Below are positions 17,730 to 25,874 of a stretch of 64,000 bases of DNA, one piece after another. The translations under genes and the position numbers were made by a program. Source of the DNA: Mycobacterium ahvazicum. Its GTDB lineage: Bacteria > Actinomycetota > Actinomycetes > Mycobacteriales > Mycobacteriaceae. Positions within the stretch are counted from its first letter, which is position 1. Each line of letters opens with the position of its first letter. The DNA is taken from positions 186,001 to 250,000 of the forward strand of contig NZ_FXEG02000003.1 in the NCBI RefSeq assembly GCF_900176255.2, given 5' to 3'. Below the pieces are notes generated by a model that ran no database searches, was not told the DNA's origin, and saw only the letters and a program-made list of their open reading frames with translations.

Positions 17730-18593
17730 TCATGCGCCCGACCATGGCTTGACCTTGAGGAAGCCGCCGCCGTCGACGCGCAACTGCTGTCCGGTGATAT
17801 AGCGCGCGGCGTCGGAGGCGAGGAACAGCACCGCCTCGCTGATGTCCTCGGGTTCGACATAGGGGATAGGCATCGCCTGGACGAACGGGAAAATCGGTTC
17901 GGCGTCCTCGCGCGTCGGCTCTTTCAAGTCGGGCCGAAAGGCGCGATACATCGGCGGGCTGTGCAACATGTCGGTGTTGACGTTGGTCGGATGTACCGCG
18001 TTCATCCGGATGGAGAACGGTGCCAGCGCCCGTGCGAAGTCGTTAACATAGTGCGCCGCAGCCAGTTTCGCGAAAGCATAGCCAGCACCGCCGGGACCGC
18101 CGTCGATGCCGGTGGTGTTCATCGACGACATGAATGCCGCGTTGGAACCGATCACGATGATCGACGCGCCGGCCTGTAAGTGTTTGAGGCTCGCGTGTAC
18201 GAGATTGAGCACGCCGACCAGATCCACGTCCACGGCGTCGGCGAACGCCTTCGGGGGCAGACCCGCGGTGAGCGGGCAGATACCCGCGTTGGCGACCACG
18301 ATGTCGAGGTGCCCGAGTTCGGCGACACCCTCATCGATCGCAGCGGACAAGGCCACCCGGTCGCGGACGTCGGCGATCGCGGTGAACGCGCGCTGTCCCT
18401 CCTTTTCGACCAGCCGTGCTGTCTCGTCCAGATCCTCCGGCCGGGCCAACGGGTACTCGTTCGTGTCGATGTCCTCGCACAGATCGACCGCGATGATGTC
18501 GGCACCTTCGGCGGCCAGCATCCGCGCATGCGATCGTCCCTGACCCCGCGCGGCGCCGCTGATCACGGCGACCTTGCCCGTTACCCTGCCCAT
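17730..18593 (-). CDS. Short-chain dehydrogenase, mycofactocin-dependent type
   Basis: 287 residues. VTGKVAVISGAARGQGRSHA is the variant glycine motif (GAARGQGRSHA) typical of the mycofactocin-coupled SDR subfamily such as carveol dehydrogenase. The catalytic Tyr/Lys motif is GYAFAKLAA, preceded by the Ser region (IIVIGSNAAFMSS), and the protein ends with ITGQQLRVDGGGFLK. These enzymes hold NAD tightly and exchange electrons through mycofactocin. It probably oxidises a secondary alcohol in the pathway of the downstream genes. First gene of the presumed operon, divergent from the CoA-transferase gene. Confidence 0.85.
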   Translation of the reverse strand: MGRVTGKVAVISGAARGQGRSHARMLAAEGADIIAVDLCEDIDTNEYPLARPEDLDETARLVEKEGQRAFTAIADVRDRVALSAAIDEGVAELGHLDIVVANAGICPLTAGLPPKAFADAVDVDLVGVLNLVHASLKHLQAGASIIVIGSNAAFMSSMNTTGIDGGPGGAGYAFAKLAAAHYVNDFARALAPFSIRMNAVHPTNVNTDMLHSPPMYRAFRPDLKEPTREDAEPIFPFVQAMPIPYVEPEDISEAVLFLASDAARYITGQQLRVDGGGFLKVKPWSGA

Positions 18594-18740
18594 CGCTGAT
18601 CCTTTGTCCCGGTGGCTACTTCCAACGACCCGAGTTGGGGCCCGCGTGGCGGCTCGTTACCAACGATCGGCTCCATCGCATCTTCTCCACGTAAACCTGC
18701 ACGTGGCAGTGGCCGGGCTATCAATATCCCTTAGAGTAAC

Positions 18741-18751
18741 TAGAATATCTA
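18741..18751. promoter_or_regulatory. Candidate operator in the SDR/CoA-transferase divergent region
   Basis: TAGA-ATA-TCTA is a short palindrome in an AT-rich pocket (about 18720-18765) that stands out in GC-rich surroundings. Another pair, TTAGA at 18731 and TCTAA at 18748, overlaps it. Position between two divergent genes suggests a shared regulator site. Not tied to a named regulator. Confidence 0.3.
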
Positions 18752-18787
18752 AAATAGCAAGAACAGACGGAGACGAGGGGGTTGGCG

Positions 18788-20008
18788 ATGTCAGGCGTTC
18801 TGCAAGGGGTGCGAGTCGTCGAGTTGGCGTCCTGGACATATGTCCCCTCGGCCGGAGCGGCGCTGGCCGACTGGGGCGCGGACGTCATCAAGGTCGAGGG
18901 CGTGGCGTTCGGCGATCCCGGCCGCGCGCTGGTCGTCGGCGGCTTCACCCGCCAAGCGGCCCGCCCGGATGCCGACTTCATCCTCGAGTTGGGCAACCGC
19001 GGCAAGCGCAGCATCGGCATCGACATCAAATCCGAGACGGGCCGCGAATTGTTCGGCCGTCTGTTGGCCACTGCGGATGTATTCCTGACGAATTGGCTGC
19101 CCGGCGCACTGGAGCGCGCGCGGCTTACGGTCGACGACATTCGCGCGTTCAACCCGAAGATCATCATCGCGCGGGGCACCGGCCTCGGGGTCCGCGGCCC
19201 GGACCGCGATCGCGGCGGCTTCGATGCGGCCACCTACCTGGCGCGCGGCGGGGTCGCCTATACCCTGACCCCGTTCGGGATCGATACGCCGGCGGTTCAG
19301 GGCCCCGGCTTCGGGGACCTGCAAGGCGGGGCCACGCTGGCCGGTGGCGTGTGCGCGGCGCTGTTCCACCGGGAACGCACCGGCGAGCCGACAATCGTCG
19401 ACTCCTCCCTCCTGGCCCAGGCGATGTGGTCCATCGCGCCGTCAATCTGTGCCGCCGATTTCTTTGATATCGACGGAATTCCCGGGGCCCCACCGGGATT
19501 GGCCATCAATCCGCTGGTGAACCGCTACCAGACCAAGGACGGCAGATGGATCCAGCTGGTCTTCCTGCAACCCGACAAATTCTGGGCCGGCTTCTGTGAG
19601 CGCATCGGACTTGCGGAGTTGGCCACCGACGAGCGCTTCGTGCCGTCGAGCAATCTGATCGCGAACGCGGCCGCGGCGACCGAGATCGTCGCGAAGACTT
19701 TCGCCGGCCAGGACCTCGCGCACTGGCAGCAGGTGCTCGCAAGCGAACCGGGCGTGTGGGGCGCACTTGCCACACCGAGGGAGACACTCAACGACCCGCA
19801 AGTGGAACCCAACGGTTACGTGGTGACAAACGTCGACGATTACGGCGAGGAATATCGAATCGTCGCTGCGCCGGTCCAATTCAACGAAACGCCCCCACTT
19901 CCGGCGCGGGCTCCAGAACATGGTCAGCACACCGAGGAGATTCTGCTCGAGCTCGGCGTCGAGTGGGACGACATCGCAAAAGCGAAGGATCTCAACTCGA
20001 TCCTCTGA
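18788..20008 (+). CDS. CaiB/BaiF family III CoA-transferase
   Basis: 406 residues from ATG 18788, preceded by GACGAGGGGG. The N-terminal LQGVRVVELASWTYVPSAGA and LADWGADVIKVEGV are classic family III motifs. The catalytic Asp is expected just after these, where GDPGRAL lies. LELGNRGKRSIGIDIKSETGR and DVFLTNWLPGALE follow, and the C-terminal part contains RYQTKDGRWIQLV. It moves CoA between organic acids (or racemises 2-methylacyl-CoA), an entry step for the catabolic island. TTG 18782 is an alternative start two codons earlier. Confidence 0.87.
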   Translation: MSGVLQGVRVVELASWTYVPSAGAALADWGADVIKVEGVAFGDPGRALVVGGFTRQAARPDADFILELGNRGKRSIGIDIKSETGRELFGRLLATADVFLTNWLPGALERARLTVDDIRAFNPKIIIARGTGLGVRGPDRDRGGFDAATYLARGGVAYTLTPFGIDTPAVQGPGFGDLQGGATLAGGVCAALFHRERTGEPTIVDSSLLAQAMWSIAPSICAADFFDIDGIPGAPPGLAINPLVNRYQTKDGRWIQLVFLQPDKFWAGFCERIGLAELATDERFVPSSNLIANAAAATEIVAKTFAGQDLAHWQQVLASEPGVWGALATPRETLNDPQVEPNGYVVTNVDDYGEEYRIVAAPVQFNETPPLPARAPEHGQHTEEILLELGVEWDDIAKAKDLNSIL

Positions 20009-20137
20009 TACCGGCGGACCACGCCACCGGCCCGACAGTTGACAAACGGCTCCTATCCGAGGGACCAAAGTCATTGTCTGCCAACAAACTGATGACGACG
20101 GCGGCTACGAGTCGTAGGTTTGTGCCCGAGGTACATC

Positions 20138-21502
20138 ATGGCCACCTTCATGCGCAACAGCGATGCCTTCACGTGGGCAATGGAAGCCGATCCACGGCTG
20201 CGGTCAACTGTGGTCAGCATCGTGTTGCTGGACCGATCCCCGGACTGGGATGAGGTGCGTGACCGACTCGACCTGATCAGCAGGAAACTACCGATGTTTC
20301 GGCAGCGGGTGGTGGCGTCACCACCGCCGGCCCCACCGCGGTGGGAGTACGTGCGGGACTTCGACCTCGGCTACCACATTCGCCGAACCTCCTGCCCGGG
20401 GGCCGGTGGGATCGAGGACGTACTCGAGGTGGCCCGATTGGCCGAGATGCAGGACTTCGACCGGGCGCGGGCGCTCTGGGAGGTAACGCTGATCGATGGC
20501 CTCAAAGACGGTGGCGCGGCGATGATCTGCAAGTTCCACCATGCGCTCACCGATGGAGTCGGGGGCGTCCAGATCGCGATGAACCTGTTCAACCTGTCCG
20601 AAGAGATCTATCCGCACGAGTCCCTGCCGCCCGAGCCGCAGGGATACGACCCGTCGTTGCTGGGGGACTACCGCGACTCCTGGCGATACGACGCCGACCT
20701 GATGGGCAAGGCGTTGATCGGTGTCGTCAAGACGGCTCCACGGTTGCTGATCGACAGTGTTCGGCGGCCAATCTCGACGGTCCGATCCGCGGCGGCGACC
20801 ACGGCATCGGTCTACCGGACGGTGCGGCCGATAGCCCGGACCGGGTCACCGCTGATCACCGAGCGTGGCCTGATCCGGCGACTCGGTGTCCATGAGGTGC
20901 CGAAGTCGCTCCTTCGGGAAGCAGCGCACCGATGCGGGGGCGCGCTGAACGACGCGTTCGTCGCCGGCGTAGCCGGTGGGTTGCGGCAATACCACGAGAA
21001 ACACGGGGTCGAGATCGGCGATCTGCACCTTTCCATGCCGATCAGTCTGCGCACAGCCGCCGACGAGATGGGAGGAAACCGGATCACGCTGATGCGCTTT
21101 GACGTGCCGGTGAGCGAGGCCGACCCGGCCGCACGAATCAAGGCGATACACCAGCGCACCGGCGCGGTGCGCGATGAGAGATCGCTGCCCTATACGCAGT
21201 TGATCGCCGGCGCGCTGAACCTGATGCCGCGCTGGTACATCGGTTCGGTACTGCGTCACGTCGACTTCGTGGCCAGCGACGTGCCGGGAGTGCCGGTGCG
21301 GGTCTACCTGGGCGGGGCGGCGGTACGCGCCCAATACGCATTCGGTCCGACGATCGGAGCGTCGGTCAATGTTACGTTGCTGACCTACGTCGACACCTGC
21401 GCGATCGGCATCAACGTCGATACCGTCGCGATACCCGACTATGATGTCTTCTACGACGCCATCGTCGCGGGGTTTGACGAGTTGACCTCGCTCGCAACCT
21501 AA
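20138..21502 (+). CDS. Wax ester synthase / diacylglycerol acyltransferase (WS/DGAT), Rv1760-like
   Basis: 454 residues from ATG 20138 (ATFMRNSDAFTWAMEADP). The active-site motif HHALTDG (HHxxxDG) is at about residues 135-141, and the C-terminal WES domain shows GVPVRVYLGGAAV and the INVDTVAIPD strand. It esterifies fatty acyl-CoA to diacylglycerol or long-chain alcohols for lipid storage. In M. tuberculosis Rv1760 sits in the same neighbourhood, next to a cutinase, which fits here after subtracting the inserted island. Start MCPRYIM at 20120 is possible but lacks a ribosome binding site. Confidence 0.85.
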   Translation: MATFMRNSDAFTWAMEADPRLRSTVVSIVLLDRSPDWDEVRDRLDLISRKLPMFRQRVVASPPPAPPRWEYVRDFDLGYHIRRTSCPGAGGIEDVLEVARLAEMQDFDRARALWEVTLIDGLKDGGAAMICKFHHALTDGVGGVQIAMNLFNLSEEIYPHESLPPEPQGYDPSLLGDYRDSWRYDADLMGKALIGVVKTAPRLLIDSVRRPISTVRSAAATTASVYRTVRPIARTGSPLITERGLIRRLGVHEVPKSLLREAAHRCGGALNDAFVAGVAGGLRQYHEKHGVEIGDLHLSMPISLRTAADEMGGNRITLMRFDVPVSEADPAARIKAIHQRTGAVRDERSLPYTQLIAGALNLMPRWYIGSVLRHVDFVASDVPGVPVRVYLGGAAVRAQYAFGPTIGASVNVTLLTYVDTCAIGINVDTVAIPDYDVFYDAIVAGFDELTSLAT

Positions 21503-21724
21503 TTCGGAACTGAGATGCCGCCGACGTGACTACCGGCGCATACCGACACGATCACGACCACATATCAGTATCGGCGGCGGTATGGCATAACGGTGCCATT
21601 CGACAAATCATGGCACAGTGCGCCTTTGAGAATCCCGATCGCGAGTCATGCGTTCTGGCACGGATTCTTGTTCGCTATGCCGAGTAGCGGATTTTCGTTA
21701 AGGGCGACAGGAGGTATGAAGAGC

Positions 21725-22012
21725 ATGGCGAACTGGGTTCCCGCACCTTCCTCGTGCGGACCGAACTCCGGCCGCATTCTCGACACCGCGCGGGGGATCA
21801 TCATCGGCCTTCGCCGGTGCCGTTCGGAGACGGCGTTCGACGAATTGCACACTGCGGCACTGCGTCACAAGGTTCCGGTATTCGCGATGGCATGGGCGCT
21901 CGTGCACCTGGCCGGCGAGGGCGAAAAGACATCGAGCTTCATCGAGGCGCAGTCGGCTGCGCGCCACGAGTGGGGTCAACTGTTCAGCGGAGCAGCTGCA
22001 CTGAGCTGCTGA
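21725..22012 (+). CDS. ANTAR-domain RNA-binding regulator, small
   Basis: 95 residues starting ANWVPAPSS. The segment ILDTARGIIIGLRRCRSETAFDEL ... ALRHKVPVFAMAWALVHLAG is the three-helix ANTAR fold, which binds two-hairpin RNA targets to prevent transcription termination. There is no N-terminal GAF or receiver domain, so it is a stand-alone ANTAR protein. AGGAGG at 21709-21714 supports either ATG 21716 (1-base spacing) or ATG 21725 (10-base spacing); I chose the latter. A longer frame from 21593 has no supporting features. Confidence 0.65.
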   Translation: MANWVPAPSSCGPNSGRILDTARGIIIGLRRCRSETAFDELHTAALRHKVPVFAMAWALVHLAGEGEKTSSFIEAQSAARHEWGQLFSGAAALSC

Positions 22013-22158
22013 GACGTGATCACGATCTTGGCGCGGCCGGGGTCCCTGGGGGGTACCACGGCCGTGCCAACCCACGTCAAGAATTCACGGGACTGACGCC
22101 GACGATCGGGCACTAGCGGCGGTCCGTCGGCGAGTCTTCACCGCCCCTTCACGCCTCG

Positions 22159-22905
22159 TCAACGACTCCAGGCCGGTGAGTCGGCCGCGGTGCGCAATGC
22201 TGCGATGATGCGCTGCTCCTTTTCCAGGAAGCGCTCGGTGGGAGCCGGCACCGAGATGGCGACGACGTTGTCGCCCAACGTCCGTCGCGCGATGGAGGCC
22301 GCCGAAATTCCCGGGGTGTGCTCGCCCCGGTCGAATGCGATCCCGCTACGCCGGATCTCGGTGAGCTCGCGGCGAAGCCGCTCGGCCACGCCGGCACTGA
22401 ACCTGGAGATCATCGCCTCCGCCTCGGTGTCGTCCAGCGCCGCGAGCGCCGCCTTGCCATTGGCGGTCACTTCCAGCGGGAATCGGACACCGACGGCAGA
22501 GACCGCGCGGAGCCGGTGTGAGGATTCGATCTGGTCGACGAACCACATCCGCTGGCCACGCAACAAGGACAAATCGACGGTTTCACCGTCGGTCGCCCGC
22601 GCTACCCGTTCGATGGTCGGCCGGAAGATCGCCGAGACGTGCGGTCCCGCGGCGCTGCCGAACCCCAGCAATCGCTCGCCCAGCGAGAAGTGGCCTTGTG
22701 AATCCACCCCGGCCAACCCGACTTCCACCAGACCGACCAGAAGGCGCCGCGCCGTCGATTTGGCCAGTCCGAGCCGCTCACCGAGGTCGACCAGCCGCAG
22801 CCGTCCCGGCTCGGCGGCGATCTCGTCCAACGCCGCGGCGGCCCGGCGCAGCACCTGGATGCCTTCGTCGCGATTCGTGGGCGAAGCGGGTTCCGTGGGT
22901 GCCAC
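22159..22905 (-). CDS. IclR-family transcriptional regulator (Rv1773c-like)
   Basis: From GTG 22905 this gives 248 residues, the length I recall for Rv1773c. The N-terminal winged HTH is VLRRAAAALDEIAAEPG ... RLVDLGERLGLAKSTARRLLVGLVEVGL. The C-terminal effector domain has RLRAVSAVGVRFPLEVTANGKAALA and ends with the usual AISVPAPTERF segment. It is divergent from the oxidase gene at 22972, which it likely controls through the palindrome at 22911. Confidence 0.85.
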   Translation of the reverse strand: MAPTEPASPTNRDEGIQVLRRAAAALDEIAAEPGRLRLVDLGERLGLAKSTARRLLVGLVEVGLAGVDSQGHFSLGERLLGFGSAAGPHVSAIFRPTIERVARATDGETVDLSLLRGQRMWFVDQIESSHRLRAVSAVGVRFPLEVTANGKAALAALDDTEAEAMISRFSAGVAERLRRELTEIRRSGIAFDRGEHTPGISAASIARRTLGDNVVAISVPAPTERFLEKEQRIIAALRTAADSPAWSR

Positions 22906-22910
22906 ACTTC

Positions 22911-22920
22911 CACTATAGTG
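22911..22920. promoter_or_regulatory. Palindrome CACTATAGTG, candidate IclR operator/promoter
   Basis: CACTATAGTG is a perfect 10-bp palindrome, six bases upstream of the IclR start and about 50 bp upstream of the divergent oxidase. TATAGT within it could also serve as a -10 box. IclR proteins bind short palindromes of this kind, so both genes are probably controlled here. Confidence 0.45.
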
Positions 22921-22971
22921 TTCCGCAGTGCGGACTACCAAGACCCGCAATATGGATCTAAGGAGCTCCAG

Positions 22972-24312
22972 ATGAGTTCGCTACCCGCAGGGCGGCACTT
23001 TTTTCGCAGCGACGCCGGATACGAAGATGCTCGCCGCGGCACGGTATGGAACCAACGAGTCCCCGCGCGCTACCCGGAGCTGATCGTTGCGGCGGTCGAC
23101 ACCGACGACATCGTCAGCGCCCTGCGCTATGCCAAGGCCAACGGCCTCAAGGTGAACATCCGCTCGGGCGGCCACAGCTGGGCGGCCAATCACTTGCGCG
23201 ACGGCGCCGTGCTGGTCGACGTCAACCGGATCAATCACGCGAGTATCGATGCCGAAAAGGGCGTCGCCGTGGTCGGCCCCGGCAAGGGCGGCAGCATCCT
23301 GATGGCCGAGCTGGAAGCGCAGAATCTGTTCTTTCCCGCCGGACACTGCAAGGGTGTGTGCGTCGGCGGTTACCTACTGCAGGGCGGATACGGCTGGAAC
23401 AGCCGGGTCTGGGGCCTGGCGTGTGAGAACGTCATCGGCCTGGATGTGATCACTGCCGAGGGCGAGCAAATCCATTGCGACGCAGACAATCACGCCGATC
23501 TGTACTGGGCCGCGCGCGGCGCCGGCCCGGGCTTCTTCGGCGTGGTCACCTCCTTCTACCTGAAGCTGTACCCACGCCCCGGCGCCTGCGGCACCAGCGT
23601 CTACGTCTATCCCATCGAGCTCGCCGACGAGATATACACGTGGGCGCGCAACGTCAGCGCCGAGGTGGACCGCCGCGTCGAAATGCAAATCGTGGCAAGC
23701 AGAAGCGTCCCCAACATGAACATCGAAACGCCGGCCATCACCTTCGCGTCGCCGGCATTCGCCGACACCGAGAAACAAGCCCAGGAGGCCCTGGCCATCT
23801 TCGGTACGGTGCCGGTTGTGGATAAGGCGCTGGTCGCAATTCCTTACCTGGCCACCGACATGCCCACCTGGTACACCGCCGTGATGAGCAACTACCTGTC
23901 CGACCACCGCTACGCCGCCGACAACATGTGGACGTCGGCCTCCGCCGAGGATCTGCTGCCGGGCATTCACAACATCATCGACACGATTCCCGACCACCCG
24001 TCGCACTTCCTGTGGCTGAACTGGGGGCCGTCGCCGGCCCGCCCCGACATGGCCTACAGCATCGAAGACGAGGTTTACCTCGCCCTGTACGGGGCTTGGA
24101 AGAACGAGTCCGACGACGCGAAGTACGGCGACTGGGCGCGCTCCAACATGGCCGCGATGTCGCATCTGGCCACGGGCATTCAGCTTGCCGACGAGAACCT
24201 CGGCCAGCGTCCGGCCCGATTCGCCAGTGACGAAGCGATGGCCCGCCTCGACAAGATACGAGCGGCCTACGACCCGGATGGTCTGTTCAATGCGTGGATG
24301 GGACGACTCTGA
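22972..24312 (+). CDS. FAD-linked oxidoreductase, berberine-bridge-enzyme type (Rv1774-like)
   Basis: 446 residues from ATG 22972, which has AAGGAG upstream; the length matches Rv1774. The PCMH FAD-binding domain shows NIRSGGHSWAANHL with the histidine that binds FAD covalently, and GHCKGVCVGGYLLQGGYGWNSR, where a cysteine may form the second link. A C-terminal BBE segment contains YDPDGLFNAWMGRL. These enzymes oxidise alcohols or sugars with O2. It overlaps the next gene by one base (TGATG), so the two are coupled. Confidence 0.85.
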   Translation: MSSLPAGRHFFRSDAGYEDARRGTVWNQRVPARYPELIVAAVDTDDIVSALRYAKANGLKVNIRSGGHSWAANHLRDGAVLVDVNRINHASIDAEKGVAVVGPGKGGSILMAELEAQNLFFPAGHCKGVCVGGYLLQGGYGWNSRVWGLACENVIGLDVITAEGEQIHCDADNHADLYWAARGAGPGFFGVVTSFYLKLYPRPGACGTSVYVYPIELADEIYTWARNVSAEVDRRVEMQIVASRSVPNMNIETPAITFASPAFADTEKQAQEALAIFGTVPVVDKALVAIPYLATDMPTWYTAVMSNYLSDHRYAADNMWTSASAEDLLPGIHNIIDTIPDHPSHFLWLNWGPSPARPDMAYSIEDEVYLALYGAWKNESDDAKYGDWARSNMAAMSHLATGIQLADENLGQRPARFASDEAMARLDKIRAAYDPDGLFNAWMGRL

Positions 24313-25127
24313 TGGCCGGCGATCTTTACCTCGGCTACCGCAACGAGGACGCGAACACACCGTTCGGTAAATTCTTCAATCCCGAAATGGCCTCGCTGCC
24401 AACACATGTCGTCGAGGCGCTGGAACACGGTCCGCAAGGGGGGATGGCAATGCCGGCGTTCGAAGACGCCGCGGGCGTCGCCGAGGAGGGCTACCAGCAG
24501 ACCGAGAACGGCTACGGCGTCCTGGACGACGGCAGCTATCAGGTGTCGGTACGCACCGATATGCCCGGTGTCACGCCGGCGATGTGGTCCTGGTGGTTCG
24601 GCTGGCATGGCAGTGACACCCGCCGGTACAAGCTGTGGCATCCACGGGCGCACCTGTCCGCGGCCTGGAAGGACGGCTCGGACGATGCGGACGCCCGTCG
24701 AGGCGCCCAGCGCTACATCGGCCGCTGGTCGTTGATCAGCGAGTACATCGGCTCGACGATGCTCAATGGCGCAATCCAATTCGTTGCTCCCGCGGAGATG
24801 GACTGTCCGCCCGACAGCGAGGATGCGGTGGCGATCTGCGCCCGGCTGGGCGCCAGTGACGCTCCGGTGGATGTCGGATGGTTCATCCATCACGTCCGGT
24901 CCACGCCGACCGGATCCGAAATGCGGTCCCGGTTCTGGATGGGCGGACCGCATATCGCGGTGCGCAACGCTCCCGGGGTTGCCTCAATGGCTCTGCGCCC
25001 CATCGCATCTCGTATACTGGGCAACCCGGAAGCCAACGCCCGGAATCTGCTCGTGCATTGCGCGCAGGAGATGAACCACCTGGCCGGATTCCTGCCCGAG
25101 CTCCATGGGGCGTTCGGCGACGAGTAA
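24312..25127 (+). CDS. PhlG-like (DAPG hydrolase-fold) protein, Rv1775-like
   Basis: 271 residues. MWSWWFGWHGSDTRRYKLWHPRAH and the late LLVHCAQEMNHL fit the metal-binding pattern of 2,4-diacetylphloroglucinol hydrolase (PhlG), which uses His/Glu ligands to bind zinc and cleave a C-C bond in a ring-attached ketone. The substrate in mycobacteria is unknown. It is coupled to the upstream BBE-type oxidase, so an oxidation followed by C-C hydrolysis is plausible. Convergent with the TetR gene, 6 bp apart. Confidence 0.72.
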   Translation: MAGDLYLGYRNEDANTPFGKFFNPEMASLPTHVVEALEHGPQGGMAMPAFEDAAGVAEEGYQQTENGYGVLDDGSYQVSVRTDMPGVTPAMWSWWFGWHGSDTRRYKLWHPRAHLSAAWKDGSDDADARRGAQRYIGRWSLISEYIGSTMLNGAIQFVAPAEMDCPPDSEDAVAICARLGASDAPVDVGWFIHHVRSTPTGSEMRSRFWMGGPHIAVRNAPGVASMALRPIASRILGNPEANARNLLVHCAQEMNHLAGFLPELHGAFGDE

Positions 25128-25133
25128 CCGCGT

Positions 25134-25682
25134 TCAGCCGGCGTAGGCGGGCGCGACGAAACGCTCGACCAGCTGGCGCTCGGCCTCGTCGTCGCCGACC
25201 GGCCAGTACATCAACGACAGCACCACGCGGACTACCCATTGGGCGCCCTGCGCATCGCCGTGGGTGAGGCCGGTCAGCTCGGTGGCGAACCCGGCCAATA
25301 GCGGTGATCCGGTAAGCCAGGCCATATCGCCGGCTCGCAGCGGACTGATCATCAGCTGATACAGCGGATCGGCGCGGATCAGCTTGAGCGCCACGGTAAT
25401 GGCGGTGACGACCCGCTCCGGACCACTCATGGACTCGACGGTCTGCCGCACGGTCTCGACGATGCGCGACGCGGCGCGGGTGATGGCCGCATCGCGGATT
25501 TCGGCCTTGCCGCCGGCGTAACGGTAGATGGTGGCCCGCGAACAATGGACACGCTTGGCCAGCGCGTCGATGTCAAAGCCGTCCGGCCCCTCGCGCATGA
25601 TCATCTCGGTGGCGGCGGCATAGATGCGCTCGGTCGCGATCTTGCGGCGGTCGCCCCCGACCAGCCAGTCGTCTCGCGCCAT
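25134..25682 (-). CDS. TetR-family transcriptional regulator (Rv1776c-like)
   Basis: 182 residues. DRRKIATERIYAAATEMI and FDIDALAKRVHCSRATIYRYAGGKAEIR form the TetR DNA-binding domain. It faces away from cyp144 across about 190 bp that contain TCTCA/TGAGA half-sites. In M. tuberculosis Rv1776c sits beside cyp144 (Rv1777) in the same way, so control of the P450 is the natural inference. Confidence 0.85.
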   Translation of the reverse strand: MARDDWLVGGDRRKIATERIYAAATEMIMREGPDGFDIDALAKRVHCSRATIYRYAGGKAEIRDAAITRAASRIVETVRQTVESMSGPERVVTAITVALKLIRADPLYQLMISPLRAGDMAWLTGSPLLAGFATELTGLTHGDAQGAQWVVRVVLSLMYWPVGDDEAERQLVERFVAPAYAG

Positions 25683-25721
25683 CGATTACCACCTTCGTCG
25701 CGAGAACTTAAAACGTTTTCA

Positions 25722-25734
25722 TCTCATGCTGAGA
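25722..25734. promoter_or_regulatory. TCTCA-TGC-TGAGA operator candidate between TetR and cyp144
   Basis: A perfect 5-bp inverted repeat with a 3-bp spacer lies 40 bp upstream of the TetR start. Further half-sites of the same sequence occur at 25751 (TCTCA) and 25783 (TGAGA), nearer to cyp144. Multiple half-sites in a divergent region are typical for a TetR operator region. Confidence 0.45.
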
Positions 25735-25874
25735 CGAATGGAGTCCTTTATCTCACCATAGTCGCAGGTTCGGGTTCACCGCTGAGACAGCCCGATCGGG
25801 GAGCGCCGCGTGGCGGCTTTCAACTTTTCGCATGACCGTTGACGTGGTGATATCGGTGTTCGCAGGCTGAATCT

